A stretch of 64,000 nucleotides of DNA from VRUE01 sp963704545 (GTDB lineage Bacteria; Actinomycetota; Thermoleophilia; Solirubrobacterales; 70-9): assembly GCA_963704545.1 (NCBI GenBank), contig OY969915.1, forward strand, positions 620,001-684,000, given 5' to 3'. A program made the translations under genes and the position numbers. Positions 41,024-49,370 of this stretch are shown in pieces. Position 1 is the stretch's first letter. Each line of letters starts with the position of its first letter. The notes under the pieces are model-generated. The model was not told the DNA's origin. It searched no databases and worked only from the letters and a program-made list of their open reading frames with translations.

Positions 41024-41674
41024 ATGAGCAGCGGCGTGCGCGACGCCAAGCGCGTGGTTCTCTGCGACGACCACGAGATCGTGCGCGAGGCGATCAAGGC
41101 CCGGATGGCCAACTCGAGCACGGTCGAGATCGTCGGCGAGGCGAGCAACGGCCGCGATGTGGTCGATGTGGTCAAGGAACTCGAGCCCGACGTCCTCATC
41201 ATCGACGTCGAGCTGCCCAAGCGCGACGGGATCGAGGCCACCAAGGAGGTGCTGAAGGCGCGCCCCCGCACCAAAGTCGTCGTCTTCACCGCCCACGCCC
41301 AGCCCGACCTCCTGGCTCTGGCGCTGCGGGCGGGAGCCTCGGGCTACGTGCTCAAGTCCGCACCGGCGGAGGACATCGCCCGCGCCGTCAAAGCGGTCAC
41401 CGGTGGCGGCACCTTCCTCGGTGGCGACTTCGCCGGCGGCAAGCCGTCGGAGGTCGAGAAACTGCTCACGCTCTCGCCCCGCGAGCGCCAGATCCTCGAG
41501 CTCCTCGCCGAGGGCCTGCGGGTCAAAGAGATCGCCGAACGCCTGGCGCTCAGCCCCGCGACCGTGCACACCCACGTGCGCAACGCGATCGGCAAGCTCG
41601 AGGTGGATACGCGCACCGAGGCGGTGGCGCTCGCGGTGAAGTTCAGCTATCTGGGTGCTGGGGGGAAATCTTGA
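41024..41674 (+). CDS. NarL/LuxR-type response regulator
   Basis: 216 residues. Receiver domain with acidic pair D15/D16, phosphoacceptor D61 (LIIDVELP) and Lys near 109 (YVLKSAPAED); LuxR-type helix-turn-helix at about 149-205 (LSPRERQILELLAEGLRVKE, then HTHVRNAIGKLEVDTRTEAV). No histidine kinase is adjacent, so it is an orphan or its kinase lies elsewhere. It overlaps the convergent msrB gene by 32 bases. Confidence 0.93.
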   Translation: MSSGVRDAKRVVLCDDHEIVREAIKARMANSSTVEIVGEASNGRDVVDVVKELEPDVLIIDVELPKRDGIEATKEVLKARPRTKVVVFTAHAQPDLLALALRAGASGYVLKSAPAEDIARAVKAVTGGGTFLGGDFAGGKPSEVEKLLTLSPRERQILELLAEGLRVKEIAERLALSPATVHTHVRNAIGKLEVDTRTEAVALAVKFSYLGAGGKS

Positions 41675-42056
41675 GCTCCAGCGCGCAGCCGTTGATGCAG
41701 TAGCGCTGCCCGCCGCGCTCGGGGGGGCCGTCGTCGAACACGTGTCCCAGGTGGGCGTCGCAGTGCCTGCAGACGACCTCGGTGCGGCGCATGAAGAGGC
41801 TGTTGTCCGGGCGCAGCTCGACGTGCTCGAGGTTGGCCGGCTCGGTGAAGCTGGGCCAGCCGGTGCCCGAGTCGAACTTGGTGTCCGAGGAGAAAAGCTC
41901 GGTGCCGCAGCACACGCAGTGGTACATCCCCTCGGCCTTCTCGTCTACGTAGGGCCCGGTGAAGGGGCGCTCGGTGTCGGCTTCGCGGGTCACCTTGTAC
42001 TGCTCGGGGGTGAGGTGGTCGCGCCATTCCTGGTCGGTCTTTCTCGTTTTTCCCAT
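41643..42056 (-). CDS. msrB: peptide-methionine (R)-S-oxide reductase
   Basis: 137 residues from ATG 42056. Repairs oxidised methionine. MsrB signatures: GMYHCVCCGTELFSSDTKFD and VVCRHCDAHLGHVFDDG for the zinc cysteines, the substrate segment SGTGWPSFTEP, and the catalytic Cys in RYCINGCALEL. A structured palindrome (42071-42163) lies just upstream of the start. Confidence 0.95.
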   Translation of the reverse strand: MGKTRKTDQEWRDHLTPEQYKVTREADTERPFTGPYVDEKAEGMYHCVCCGTELFSSDTKFDSGTGWPSFTEPANLEHVELRPDNSLFMRRTEVVCRHCDAHLGHVFDDGPPERGGQRYCINGCALELKISPQHPDS

Positions 42057-42070
42057 AGGGAGAGGGTAGA

Positions 42071-42163
42071 GGGGTGGTGGGGCGCCTCTCGTCCGGACAA
42101 ACGCCGGCCTGATGAGGCCGGCGTTTTGAGTATCCGCCCGTCCGAGAGGCGCCCCACCACCCC
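42071..42163 (+). repeat. 93-nt two-stem structured element, copy 2
   Basis: The outer stem (42071-42091 with 42143-42163) is a perfect 21-bp pairing. Seven unpaired bases, a 12-bp hairpin (42099-42110 with 42115-42126, loop GATG) and 16 bases TGAGTATCCGCCCGTC complete the element. All segment lengths equal copy 1 at 2666-2758. The outer arms differ from copy 1 at most positions while both pair fully. It lies between divergent msrB and thioesterase genes, occupying most of the 122-base gap, so a terminator role alone does not explain it. Confidence 0.9.
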
Positions 42164-42178
42164 TTACGATGCGCCGCG

Positions 42179-42964
42179 ATGAACGAGAGCTTCTATGAGC
42201 GGAGCGGTGAGGGCAGCTTCGTTGCCACTGAGCTGACTCGGGGTCCCTGGGATCACGGGGCGCAGCATGCGGGGCCGCCATCGGCGCTGCTCGGGCGTGA
42301 GATCGAGGAGCTTGTGGGATCCGAGGAGTTTCAGGTTGGGCGGATCGTGTTGGAGATCCTTAGACCCGTGCCGATCGGGGTGGTGCGGGTCGAGTCCCGG
42401 GTGCTGCGGCCGGGGAAGAGGGTGCAGCTGGTCGAGGCTTCGCTGTCGAATGACGACGGGGAGCTGGTGCGGGCTACGGCTTGGCTTTTGCGGACGACCG
42501 AGGTCGAGATGCCGGAGGAGGCGATCCGGCTCGACGATCCGCCGCCCGGGCCCGAGCGGGGCCAGACCCCCGAGTTCTTCGCCACCGGCCAGAGCGTCGG
42601 CTACCACACGGCGATGGAGTGGAAGGCCGTCGCCGGGGCCTTCCTGGAGCCGGGGCCGGCGACGGTCTGGATGCGGATGCGGCACCCGCTCGTGGCCGGC
42701 GAGGAGCCGGCTCCCCTGCAGCGGGCGCTGATCGCGGCCGACGTCGGCAACGGGATCAGCGCCGTGCTCGACTGGCGCTCCTACGTCTTCATCAACGTCG
42801 ACCTCACCGTCCACTTCGAGCGCATGCCAGAGGGGGAGTGGGTCTGCGTCGACGCCGTCACCCGTCCCCAGCCCAGCGGCATCGGCACCGCCGAGTCCGA
42901 GCTCTCCGACCAGCGCGGCCGCATCGGCCGTGCCGCCCAGTCGCTCCTCATCGCCCAGCGCTGA
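42179..42964 (+). CDS. acyl-CoA thioesterase-like protein
   Basis: 261 residues. Double hotdog, TesB-like: ELTRGPWDHGAQHAGPPSAL at the start (HGAxxAGPP pattern) and GNGISAVLDWRSYVFINVDL in the second half. FERMPEGEWVCVDAVTRPQP matches the C-terminal hotdog strand of the TesB/thioesterase-like superfamily (DUF4442/acyl-CoA thioesterase). Substrate chain length not predictable. Confidence 0.85.
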   Translation: MNESFYERSGEGSFVATELTRGPWDHGAQHAGPPSALLGREIEELVGSEEFQVGRIVLEILRPVPIGVVRVESRVLRPGKRVQLVEASLSNDDGELVRATAWLLRTTEVEMPEEAIRLDDPPPGPERGQTPEFFATGQSVGYHTAMEWKAVAGAFLEPGPATVWMRMRHPLVAGEEPAPLQRALIAADVGNGISAVLDWRSYVFINVDLTVHFERMPEGEWVCVDAVTRPQPSGIGTAESELSDQRGRIGRAAQSLLIAQR

Positions 42965-42968
42965 GCGC

Positions 42969-43015
42969 AGGTGCAACGTTTTTTGGTCGTAGGGGGACCG
43001 TAACGCGTTGCACCT
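42969..43015. repeat. AGGTGCAACG-family inverted repeat, copy 1
   Basis: AGGTGCAACG (42969-42978) with its exact complement (43006-43015), and a short inner pairing (GGTC 42985-42988 with GACC 42996-42999). It shares arms with copy 2 at 56481-56531 while the centre differs. It lies between a plus stop and a minus stop. Confidence 0.8.
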
Positions 43016-43032
43016 CTTGCCGACCGGGGTGC

Positions 43033-44223
43033 TCAGCGGGTCGCCAGTAGGGAGCGGCCGCGGGGGGCGATCACGAAGGCGATCGTCGCGGCCGCAACCA
43101 GGGCGATCGCGGCCGAGACGAGGAAGGCTCCCTCGTAGCTGACGACCGCGGCAATCAGACCGGCGAGGGGCGCGCCGAGGCCGATCCCGGCGTCGAAGAA
43201 GGCGGTGAAGGTGCCGAGCGCCGCGCCGCGCCTGGTCTCGGAGACGCGGCTGACCACGATCAGCGACAGCGAGGGGTAGAGGAGCGAGAAGGCCGCCCCC
43301 ATCGCCAGGGCCCCCGCCAGTGCGACCGGGAGGCTTTGGGCAAACCCCAGCGTGGCCAGGCCGACGGCCTCGACCGAGGCGGCGACGATGGCGACCCGGG
43401 CGGCCCCGACCCGGTCGGGCAGGTCGCCGCCGACCAGCCGCGTCAGCACGACCATCGTCGCGAAGGCGCCGAAGACGGTGGCGCCGTGCCCGACGCCCCG
43501 TGCGTCGAGGTGAAGGACGACGAAGGCGGCGATGGTCGCGTAGCCGATCGAGGCGAGGGCGAGGGCGATCCCGGGGCGGATCGCCTCGCGCTCGATCAGC
43601 GAGTGGTGCTCCTCCTCGGGATGTGGAGCGGGGTGGAACGGATCGGGCAGGCGGGTGGCGATAACCGCTCCGAACAGCGGCACCGCTCCCGCGAAGAGCC
43701 AGACCACGGTGTAGCTGGAGGCGTTGAGGAGCAGCTCGCCGACCAGCGGCCCGATGCTGAGCCCCGCCCAGACCGAGAGGCCGTAGAGGCCGATCAACCG
43801 CCCCCGCCGGGGGAGGGGCGCCAGATCCACCACCCAGGCCGAGCTTGCGGTGAACACCGCGCCCTCGCCGGCGCCGAGCACGAGTCGGGCCGCGATCAGG
43901 CCGGGCACGCCAAGCGGCAGCAGGTACATGAAGCCGCCGAGCGCTACCAGGATCGAGCCGAGCAGGACGGTGGGCTTGCGGCCGCGGTGGTCGGCCAGCC
44001 GGCCGGCGACGGGCCGCAACAGCAGGCCCGTGATCGCGTAGGAGCCGACCACGATCCCGACCGCGATGTTGCCCCCGTCGAGCGGGCCGTGGACGTAGCG
44101 GGGCAGCACGGGCAGGACGGCGCCGACCGCGAACAGCCCGCAGAAGGTGACGGCGAAGACGCCGGCGAAGGCGACCCCGGGGCGGGGCACGAGTGGCCGC
44201 GATTCTTCGGCTGTGACGCTCAC
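43033..44223 (-). CDS. MFS transporter
   Basis: 396 residues, twelve hydrophobic segments. The MFS motif A between helices 2 and 3 reads GRLADHRGRKPTVLLGS and a corresponding loop lies near 250-275. The GTG start overlaps the stop of the upstream HAD gene by two bases plus, giving a coupled pair. Direction and substrate (drug, sugar or other) cannot be inferred. Confidence 0.9.
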   Translation of the reverse strand: MSVTAEESRPLVPRPGVAFAGVFAVTFCGLFAVGAVLPVLPRYVHGPLDGGNIAVGIVVGSYAITGLLLRPVAGRLADHRGRKPTVLLGSILVALGGFMYLLPLGVPGLIAARLVLGAGEGAVFTASSAWVVDLAPLPRRGRLIGLYGLSVWAGLSIGPLVGELLLNASSYTVVWLFAGAVPLFGAVIATRLPDPFHPAPHPEEEHHSLIEREAIRPGIALALASIGYATIAAFVVLHLDARGVGHGATVFGAFATMVVLTRLVGGDLPDRVGAARVAIVAASVEAVGLATLGFAQSLPVALAGALAMGAAFSLLYPSLSLIVVSRVSETRRGAALGTFTAFFDAGIGLGAPLAGLIAAVVSYEGAFLVSAAIALVAAATIAFVIAPRGRSLLATR

Positions 44224-45005
44224 CGCAGCAGCCCCGGGAGGTCGTCGACGACGTGGTCGGGAGGCGGATCGGCCGCTTCAGCCTGCTCGCGCGAGCTCGC
44301 GCCGGTGAGGACCAGGATCGTCGCCAGCCCGGCGCGCCGGCCGCCGTCGATGTCGGAGGCGATCCGGTCGCCGACCATCGCCACCCGCTCGGCGCCGCCG
44401 ATCAACGCCCGCGCCTGCTCGAAGAGGTGGCGCTCGGGCTTGCCGCCGATCTCGGCGTGGGCTCCCGAGGCCGTCTCCACCGCCGCCAGCACCGCGCCGG
44501 TGCCGGGCCAGGGGCCGCCGGGCATCGGCAGGGTGGGGTCGCGGCTGGTCGCGAACAGGGCGGCGCCGTGCTGCAGCGCCAGCGTCGCGGTCAGCAGCTC
44601 CTCGTAGTCGAACTCGCGGTGGCCGGAGACGAGCACGGCACCCGCTCCGCGACCCGCCTCGCCGTCGAGCAGCTCCAAACCGGCCTCGGCTGCGGCCTCC
44701 TTGAGCCCGGGGGCGCCGATCACGAAGGCCCCCGCGCCGGTCCCCACTCGTTTCGCCGCCAGCCGCGCCGTCGTAACTCCGGCGGTGACGACGCGATCGT
44801 CCCCCACCGGGATGCCCGCCCCCCGCAGACGCTCGGCGTAGGTGGCGGGCGGCCGCCCCGGGTTGTTGGTGACGAAGACGACCTCCTTGCCTGCCTCGGT
44901 CAGCGCCCGCAGGGCCTCCGCCGCGCCGGGCACCGGCTCGCGACCGACCCAGACGACCCCGTCGAGGTCGACCAGGAACCCGTCGAAGTCGTCTGCCAGC
45001 GTCAC
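44220..45005 (-). CDS. HAD-IIA family hydrolase (NagD/phosphoglycolate-phosphatase-like)
   Basis: 261 residues from GTG 45005. Motif I FLVDLDGVVW, motif II FVTNNPGRP and the GGKPERHLFEQA region with motif III Lys, then MVGDRIASDIDGG (motif IV), which together mark the NagD/PGPase type with a C2 cap. It overlaps the MFS gene at GTGA, so the two are co-translated. Confidence 0.92.
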   Translation of the reverse strand: MTLADDFDGFLVDLDGVVWVGREPVPGAAEALRALTEAGKEVVFVTNNPGRPPATYAERLRGAGIPVGDDRVVTAGVTTARLAAKRVGTGAGAFVIGAPGLKEAAAEAGLELLDGEAGRGAGAVLVSGHREFDYEELLTATLALQHGAALFATSRDPTLPMPGGPWPGTGAVLAAVETASGAHAEIGGKPERHLFEQARALIGGAERVAMVGDRIASDIDGGRRAGLATILVLTGASSREQAEAADPPPDHVVDDLPGLLR

Positions 45006-45095
45006 GCGGAGCAGGCTATCTGGGGTGTGTTGAGAATCGATTTGCTCGCCAAGCGCGCCGCCTTCCCGCCCTCCCGTCTCGATACGGTGCCCGCC

Positions 45096-45830
45096 ATGGA
45101 GAACTCGAACGGCCAAGTGGTGCAGGCCAGCGGCGTATCGCGCCGCTTCGGCGAGGGCGCTGCGGCGGTCGACGCACTGGTCGACGTGACGACGGCGTTC
45201 GACCGCGGCCGCTTCACCGCGATCATGGGTCCTTCGGGCTCTGGAAAGTCGACCCTGATGCACATCCTCGCCGGGCTCGACAAGCCGACCGCCGGCACCG
45301 TCGTTCTCGACGGGCAGGAGATCACCAGCCTCGACGACACCGAGCTGACCAAGCTGCGCCGCGACAAGCTCGGCTTCGTCTTCCAGTTCTTCAACCTGCT
45401 GCCGGTCCTCACCGCCGAGGAGAACCTGGTGCTGCCGCTCTCGATCGCCGGGCGCAAGCCCGACCAGGCCTGGCTCGACCAGCTGGTCGACACCGTCGGC
45501 CTCGGCGACCGCCGCACCCACCGGCCCTCCGAGCTCTCCGGCGGCCAGCAGCAGCGCGTCGCCGTCGCCCGCGCCCTCGTCTCCAAGCCGGCGGTGGTCT
45601 TCGCCGACGAGCCGACCGGCAACCTCGACTCGAAGGCGAGCTCCGACGTCCTGCGCCTGCTCCGCCACGCGGTCGACGACTTCGGCCAGACGGTGATCAT
45701 GGTCACCCACGATCCCGCCGCCGCCGCGCACGCCGACCGCCTGATCACCCTCCGCGACGGCCGCATCGTCCACGACGGCGCGCCCGGCTCCGCGGACGAG
45801 GTGATCGAGCTGATGAAGCAGATCGATTAG
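45096..45830 (+). CDS. ABC transporter ATP-binding protein (MacB/LolD type)
   Basis: 244 residues from ATG 45096. Walker A GPSGSGKST at about 46-54, Q-loop FQFFNLLP, signature LSGGQQQRVAVARAL, Walker B VVFADEPTGNLDS and H-loop VTHDP. The DEPTGNLDS sequence is typical of the LolD/MacB-type subfamily. The permease follows after four bases. Confidence 0.96.
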   Translation: MENSNGQVVQASGVSRRFGEGAAAVDALVDVTTAFDRGRFTAIMGPSGSGKSTLMHILAGLDKPTAGTVVLDGQEITSLDDTELTKLRRDKLGFVFQFFNLLPVLTAEENLVLPLSIAGRKPDQAWLDQLVDTVGLGDRRTHRPSELSGGQQQRVAVARALVSKPAVVFADEPTGNLDSKASSDVLRLLRHAVDDFGQTVIMVTHDPAAAAHADRLITLRDGRIVHDGAPGSADEVIELMKQID

Positions 45831-45834
45831 CCCC

Positions 45835-48387
45835 GTGACGGGCCTCGCCCTCAAGAGCCTCTGGGCCCGCAAGGTCCGCGCCCTGACCACGATGCTGGCG
45901 GTGGTGATCGGCGTCGCCTTCGTCGCCGGCACCTACATCCTCACCGACACGACCTTCGCCGCCTTCGACGAAATCTTCGAAGACTCGCTGGCGAAGACCG
46001 ACGTCGTCATCTCGGCCAAGGACGAGGTGCGACAGGAATCCGGCGAGGTGCCCAGCTTCAGTGCCGACCTGCTGCCCAAGGTGGAGCAGGTGCAGGGCGT
46101 GAGCGTGGCCGCCGGCCAGATCTTCACCCCGGGCGGCTTCTTCGACGCCGAGAACGAGCAGATCGGGTCCAAATTCGCCCCCAAGTTCATCACCTCGATC
46201 CTGCCCGAGCCACTCGAAACGCAGACCTATACCGAGGGACGGCTGCCGCGAGACGCCTCCGAGGCCGCCCTCGACCAGGACGCCGCCGAAGAGGCGGGCC
46301 TGGGGCTCGGCGACACTCTCAAGCTCGCCTCGGTCGAGCGGGTGGCGGCTTACCGCATCGTCGGCCTGACCAGGCTCGGCGACGCGTCGTGGGGCGGCGC
46401 CAGCATCGCCGGCCTCGTCCTGCCCGAGGCGCAGCGGATCACCGGCAAGCGCGGCGAGTTCGACCAGATCGCGATCGCCGCCGAGGAGGGGGTCTCCGAA
46501 GCGACCCTGAAGCAGCGCGTCGAGCGCGTCGTACCGCCCTCGGTCCTGGTAGAGACGGCCAAGCAGAACGCGGAACGCAACTCCGACCAGATCCGCGAAG
46601 ACATCGGGTTCCTGCGCATCGCGCTGCTCGTCTTCGCCTTCGTCGCCCTCTTCGTCGGCGCCTTCTTGATCTTCAACACCTTCTCGATCACGGTCGCGCA
46701 GCGGATCAGGGAGTTCGGCATGCTGCGCACGCTCGGCGCCAGCCGCCGCCAGATCCTCAGCTCGGTCGTGATCGAGGCGCTGGCGATCGGCCTGCTGGGC
46801 GCCCTTGTCGGCCTCCTCGCCGGCTACGGGATAGCGGTCGGGCTCAACGCGCTCTTCGTCGTGATCGGGATCGACCTGCCGACCACGGCGCTGGTGACCA
46901 AGGACAGGACGATCGTCGTCTCCCTGCTGATCGGCATCGGCGTCACCCTCGTCTCCTCCTTCATCCCGGCGCTGCGCTCCACCCGCGTGCCGCCGATCGC
47001 CGCCCTGCTGGCGATCGAGCTGCCCCACAGCCGCCGGCGCGGCTTGGTGACCGCCGTCGTCGCGGTGCTGCTCGGCGTCGCCGGCCTGGCGATGCTGCTC
47101 GGCGGGCTCTTCGGCGGCGCCGACGGGGGGGCGGCGGCCGGCCTGATGGGGGGCGGGGCGGTGGTCGTGATCCTCGGCGTCTCGCTGTTCAGCCCGCGGC
47201 TGGTCAGGCCGCTTGCCTCGATCACCGGCAAGCCGCTGGAAATCGCGCGCCGCCTGACCGGGAGGCTGGCCCGCGAGAACACCCAGCGCAACCCGGCACG
47301 CACCGCCGTCACCGCCGCGGCACTGATGATCGGCCTCGCCGTGGTCGTCTTCGTCACCGTCTTCGCCGCCGGGATCAAGAGCTCTATCGCGACCGCGGTC
47401 GACGAGAGCTTCCAGGGCGAGCTGGTGATCCAGAACAGCGACGGCTTCTCGCCGATCTCGCCGCGCACGGCGCCCGCGGCCGCGCAGGTTTCCGGGGTCG
47501 AGCTGGTCTCCTCCCTTCGCGCGGCCCAGGCGAAGCTCCTCGGCGGCGGGGGTGGCAAGCCGCGCGTCTCCTCTCTCTCCCGCAATGCCGACGCCGTCCT
47601 CAACATCGACTGGACCGAGGGGGGGCCGGAGACCCTGCGCCGCCTGACAGACGGGCAGGTGATCCTCAACAAGTCCTTCGCCGACGGCAACGACCTCGAG
47701 CTCGGCGACAGGGTTCGTTTCTTCACCCAGATCGGCGCCAAGCCCGAGCTCGAGGTGGTCGGCGAGTTCGAAGACAAGGCTGGCCTGCTCGGCAACGCGA
47801 TCGTCACCCAGGGCCTGATGGCGCGCCAGTTCGACCAGCGCGACGACCTGATCGACTTCGTCAAGCTGGCGCCCGCGGCCGACGCCGCAAAGGTCCAGGC
47901 GAGCCTTGCGGCGCTGATGAAGCGCGATTTCCCGGTGGCCGAGGTGCGCAACCAGCAGGAGCTGAAGGAAAACCAGGAAGAACAGATCAACCAGCTGCTC
48001 GGCCTGATCTACGCCCTGCTTGGCCTGGCCGTGATCGTCTCGCTGTTCGGCATCGCCAACACGCTGGCGCTCTCGATCCACGAGCGGAGGCGGGAGCTGG
48101 GGATGCTGCGGGCGATCGGCATGTCGCGCCGCCAGGTGCGGACGATGATCCGCTACGAGGCCGTGATCACGGCCCTGATCGGCGCCCTGCTCGGCATGGT
48201 GCTGGGCGTGATCTTCGCCGCCCTGATCGCCCAGCCGCTGAAGGACGAAGGGTTCGCACTCGCCTACCCGGTGGGCACGCTGGTCGCGCTGCTCGTCTTC
48301 GCGGCGATTGCGGGCGTCCTCGCGGCGATCGCCCCGGCCCGGCGCGCCTCGCGCCTCGATGTGCTCGACTCCCTCCAGTACGAGTAG
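45835..48387 (+). CDS. ABC transporter permease, FtsX/MacB family, duplicated
   Basis: 850 residues from GTG 45835. Two FtsX-like blocks: after an N-terminal helix (LTTMLAVVIGVAFVAGTYIL) and an extracellular MacB periplasmic-like domain, three helices near 265-390 (LLVFAFVALFVGAFLIFNTF with FGMLRTLGASRRQIL), and again a helix near 490, an extracellular part, and helices near 720-845 ending RRASRLDVLDSLQYE. The duplicated form is usual in actinobacteria. Substrate unknown; lipids, peptides or cell-wall factors are candidates. It ends directly against csoR on the other strand. Confidence 0.93.
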   Translation: MTGLALKSLWARKVRALTTMLAVVIGVAFVAGTYILTDTTFAAFDEIFEDSLAKTDVVISAKDEVRQESGEVPSFSADLLPKVEQVQGVSVAAGQIFTPGGFFDAENEQIGSKFAPKFITSILPEPLETQTYTEGRLPRDASEAALDQDAAEEAGLGLGDTLKLASVERVAAYRIVGLTRLGDASWGGASIAGLVLPEAQRITGKRGEFDQIAIAAEEGVSEATLKQRVERVVPPSVLVETAKQNAERNSDQIREDIGFLRIALLVFAFVALFVGAFLIFNTFSITVAQRIREFGMLRTLGASRRQILSSVVIEALAIGLLGALVGLLAGYGIAVGLNALFVVIGIDLPTTALVTKDRTIVVSLLIGIGVTLVSSFIPALRSTRVPPIAALLAIELPHSRRRGLVTAVVAVLLGVAGLAMLLGGLFGGADGGAAAGLMGGGAVVVILGVSLFSPRLVRPLASITGKPLEIARRLTGRLARENTQRNPARTAVTAAALMIGLAVVVFVTVFAAGIKSSIATAVDESFQGELVIQNSDGFSPISPRTAPAAAQVSGVELVSSLRAAQAKLLGGGGGKPRVSSLSRNADAVLNIDWTEGGPETLRRLTDGQVILNKSFADGNDLELGDRVRFFTQIGAKPELEVVGEFEDKAGLLGNAIVTQGLMARQFDQRDDLIDFVKLAPAADAAKVQASLAALMKRDFPVAEVRNQQELKENQEEQINQLLGLIYALLGLAVIVSLFGIANTLALSIHERRRELGMLRAIGMSRRQVRTMIRYEAVITALIGALLGMVLGVIFAALIAQPLKDEGFALAYPVGTLVALLVFAAIAGVLAAIAPARRASRLDVLDSLQYE

Positions 48388-48681
48388 CTAGCCCCGTCGC
48401 AGTAGGCGCTTGACGGCGGCCATCAGCTCCTCGGTCCGCTCCTCCTGCTCGCTGCCGTTCGCACCCGCGACGCAGTGCGTGGCGTGGTCGGAGAGCAGCT
48501 CGAGCGCGACCTTGTCGAGAGCGGCCTGGATCGCCGTCACCTGGGTGACGACGTCGATGCAGTAGCGGTTCTCCTCGACCATGCGCTCGACGCCGCGCAC
48601 CTGGCCCTCGATCCGGCGCAGCCGCTTCAGCACCGCGTCGCGGTCCTCGGTGTAGCCGTGGGTGACCGTCTCAGCCGTCAT
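48388..48681 (-). CDS. CsoR-type metal-sensing repressor
   Basis: 97 residues from ATG 48681. DUF156/CsoR fold: AVLKRLRRIEGQVRGVERMV, then YCIDVVTQVTAIQAALDKVA, and HATHCV with the Cys/His copper ligands (C41-ish, H and C near 70). It represses its operon and releases DNA on binding Cu(I) or another metal. A matching operator (49283-49299) lies upstream of the gene before it in the same operon. Confidence 0.92.
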   Translation of the reverse strand: MTAETVTHGYTEDRDAVLKRLRRIEGQVRGVERMVEENRYCIDVVTQVTAIQAALDKVALELLSDHATHCVAGANGSEQEERTEELMAAVKRLLRRG

Positions 48682-49268
48682 GAGAGGGCCTCGGCGAGCA
48701 GCACGACCGTGCCGAAGGCACCCATCGCCGCCGCCACGTAGGCGACGACCCGGACCGGCGGCCCACCGTGGATGCCGGTCTCGTGGACGACGGCGTGGCC
48801 TTTGCCGCGGGCGATCAGCCAGCGGTTGACCGGTACCGCGAAGGCGCCGGCGACGACGAGGGAGAAGGAGAGGCTGCCCCAGAAGAGCACGCTGTCGAGG
48901 CCGGACTCCATCGCGCCGGGGACGAGGACCATGATCGCGTTGTCGACGATCTCCATCGTCGCGATGCTGAGCGTGTCGGAGGCGAGCGCGATCGGGATCA
49001 CCGCCGAGAGCGCCAGGCCGGCGCGCAGCAGTGGGATGCTGGTCAGCGTGTAGCCGAAGAGGAAGGCGAGGGCGACGGCGAGGGCGACAGTGCCGAGGTT
49101 GGAGAAGCCGATCGCCATGCCGATCGCCATGCCGGCGACCTCTCCGATCGCGCATCCCGTCAGGCAGTGGAGAGTCGCGCTGACCGCGACGGCGGTTAGG
49201 GCCGCCCCCTCCGTCGGCATCTCATGGTGGTGGTGGGCATGGTCATGGGAATGCGCATGAGCGTCCAT
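48678..49268 (-). CDS. His-rich membrane protein (DUF4396 type), probable metal handling
   Basis: 196 residues. The start MDAHAHSHDHAHHHHE is metal-binding-like. Five or six hydrophobic segments follow (GAALTAVAVSATLHCLTGCA, GMAIGMAIGFSNLGTVALAV, FGYTLTSIPLLRAGLALSAV, then DNAIMVLVPGAME and LSFSLVVAGAFAVPVNRWLI). The CLTGCAIGE stretch and the His-rich N-terminus fit DUF4396 proteins. It overlaps csoR by four bases (ATGA) and is expected to be under CsoR control as a copper or other metal exporter or sequestering protein; function not shown. Confidence 0.82.
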   Translation of the reverse strand: MDAHAHSHDHAHHHHEMPTEGAALTAVAVSATLHCLTGCAIGEVAGMAIGMAIGFSNLGTVALAVALAFLFGYTLTSIPLLRAGLALSAVIPIALASDTLSIATMEIVDNAIMVLVPGAMESGLDSVLFWGSLSFSLVVAGAFAVPVNRWLIARGKGHAVVHETGIHGGPPVRVVAYVAAAMGAFGTVVLLAEALS

Positions 49269-49282
49269 GCCGCCCAGTATAT

Positions 49283-49299
49283 ATACCCCCAGGGGGTAT
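49283..49299. promoter_or_regulatory. CsoR-type operator
   Basis: ATACCCCC-A-GGGGGTAT, perfect 8-bp arms around one base, 14 bases upstream of the first gene's start codon. G/C-rich runs between AT ends are the known CsoR-family operator form. It overlaps the likely promoter of the DUF4396/csoR operon, giving repression in low copper and release on copper binding. Confidence 0.85.
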
Positions 49300-49306
49300 C
49301 CTGGAG

Positions 49307-49353
49307 TTCCGGTGCGACTTATGTGGTCATAGATGGCATAAGTCGCACCGGAA
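49307..49353. repeat. TTCCGGTGCG-family inverted repeat, copy 1
   Basis: TTCCGGTGCGACTTAT (49307-49322) and its exact complement (49338-49353), loop of 15 bases. The first ten bases are shared with copies at 55653 and 59814; the rest of the arms and the loop differ. It lies between two minus-strand genes, 17 bases before the alpha/beta hydrolase stop and next to the operator. Confidence 0.85.
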
Positions 49354-49370
49354 GCATCAGACGAGCCGGA

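Noticed and set aside
42099..42126. CTGATGAG in the structured element, resembling a hammerhead ribozyme core
   Set aside because: The CTGATGAG lies across the hairpin apex rather than between three helices, copy 1 has CTAATGAG, and no GAAA/cleavage-site arrangement is present.
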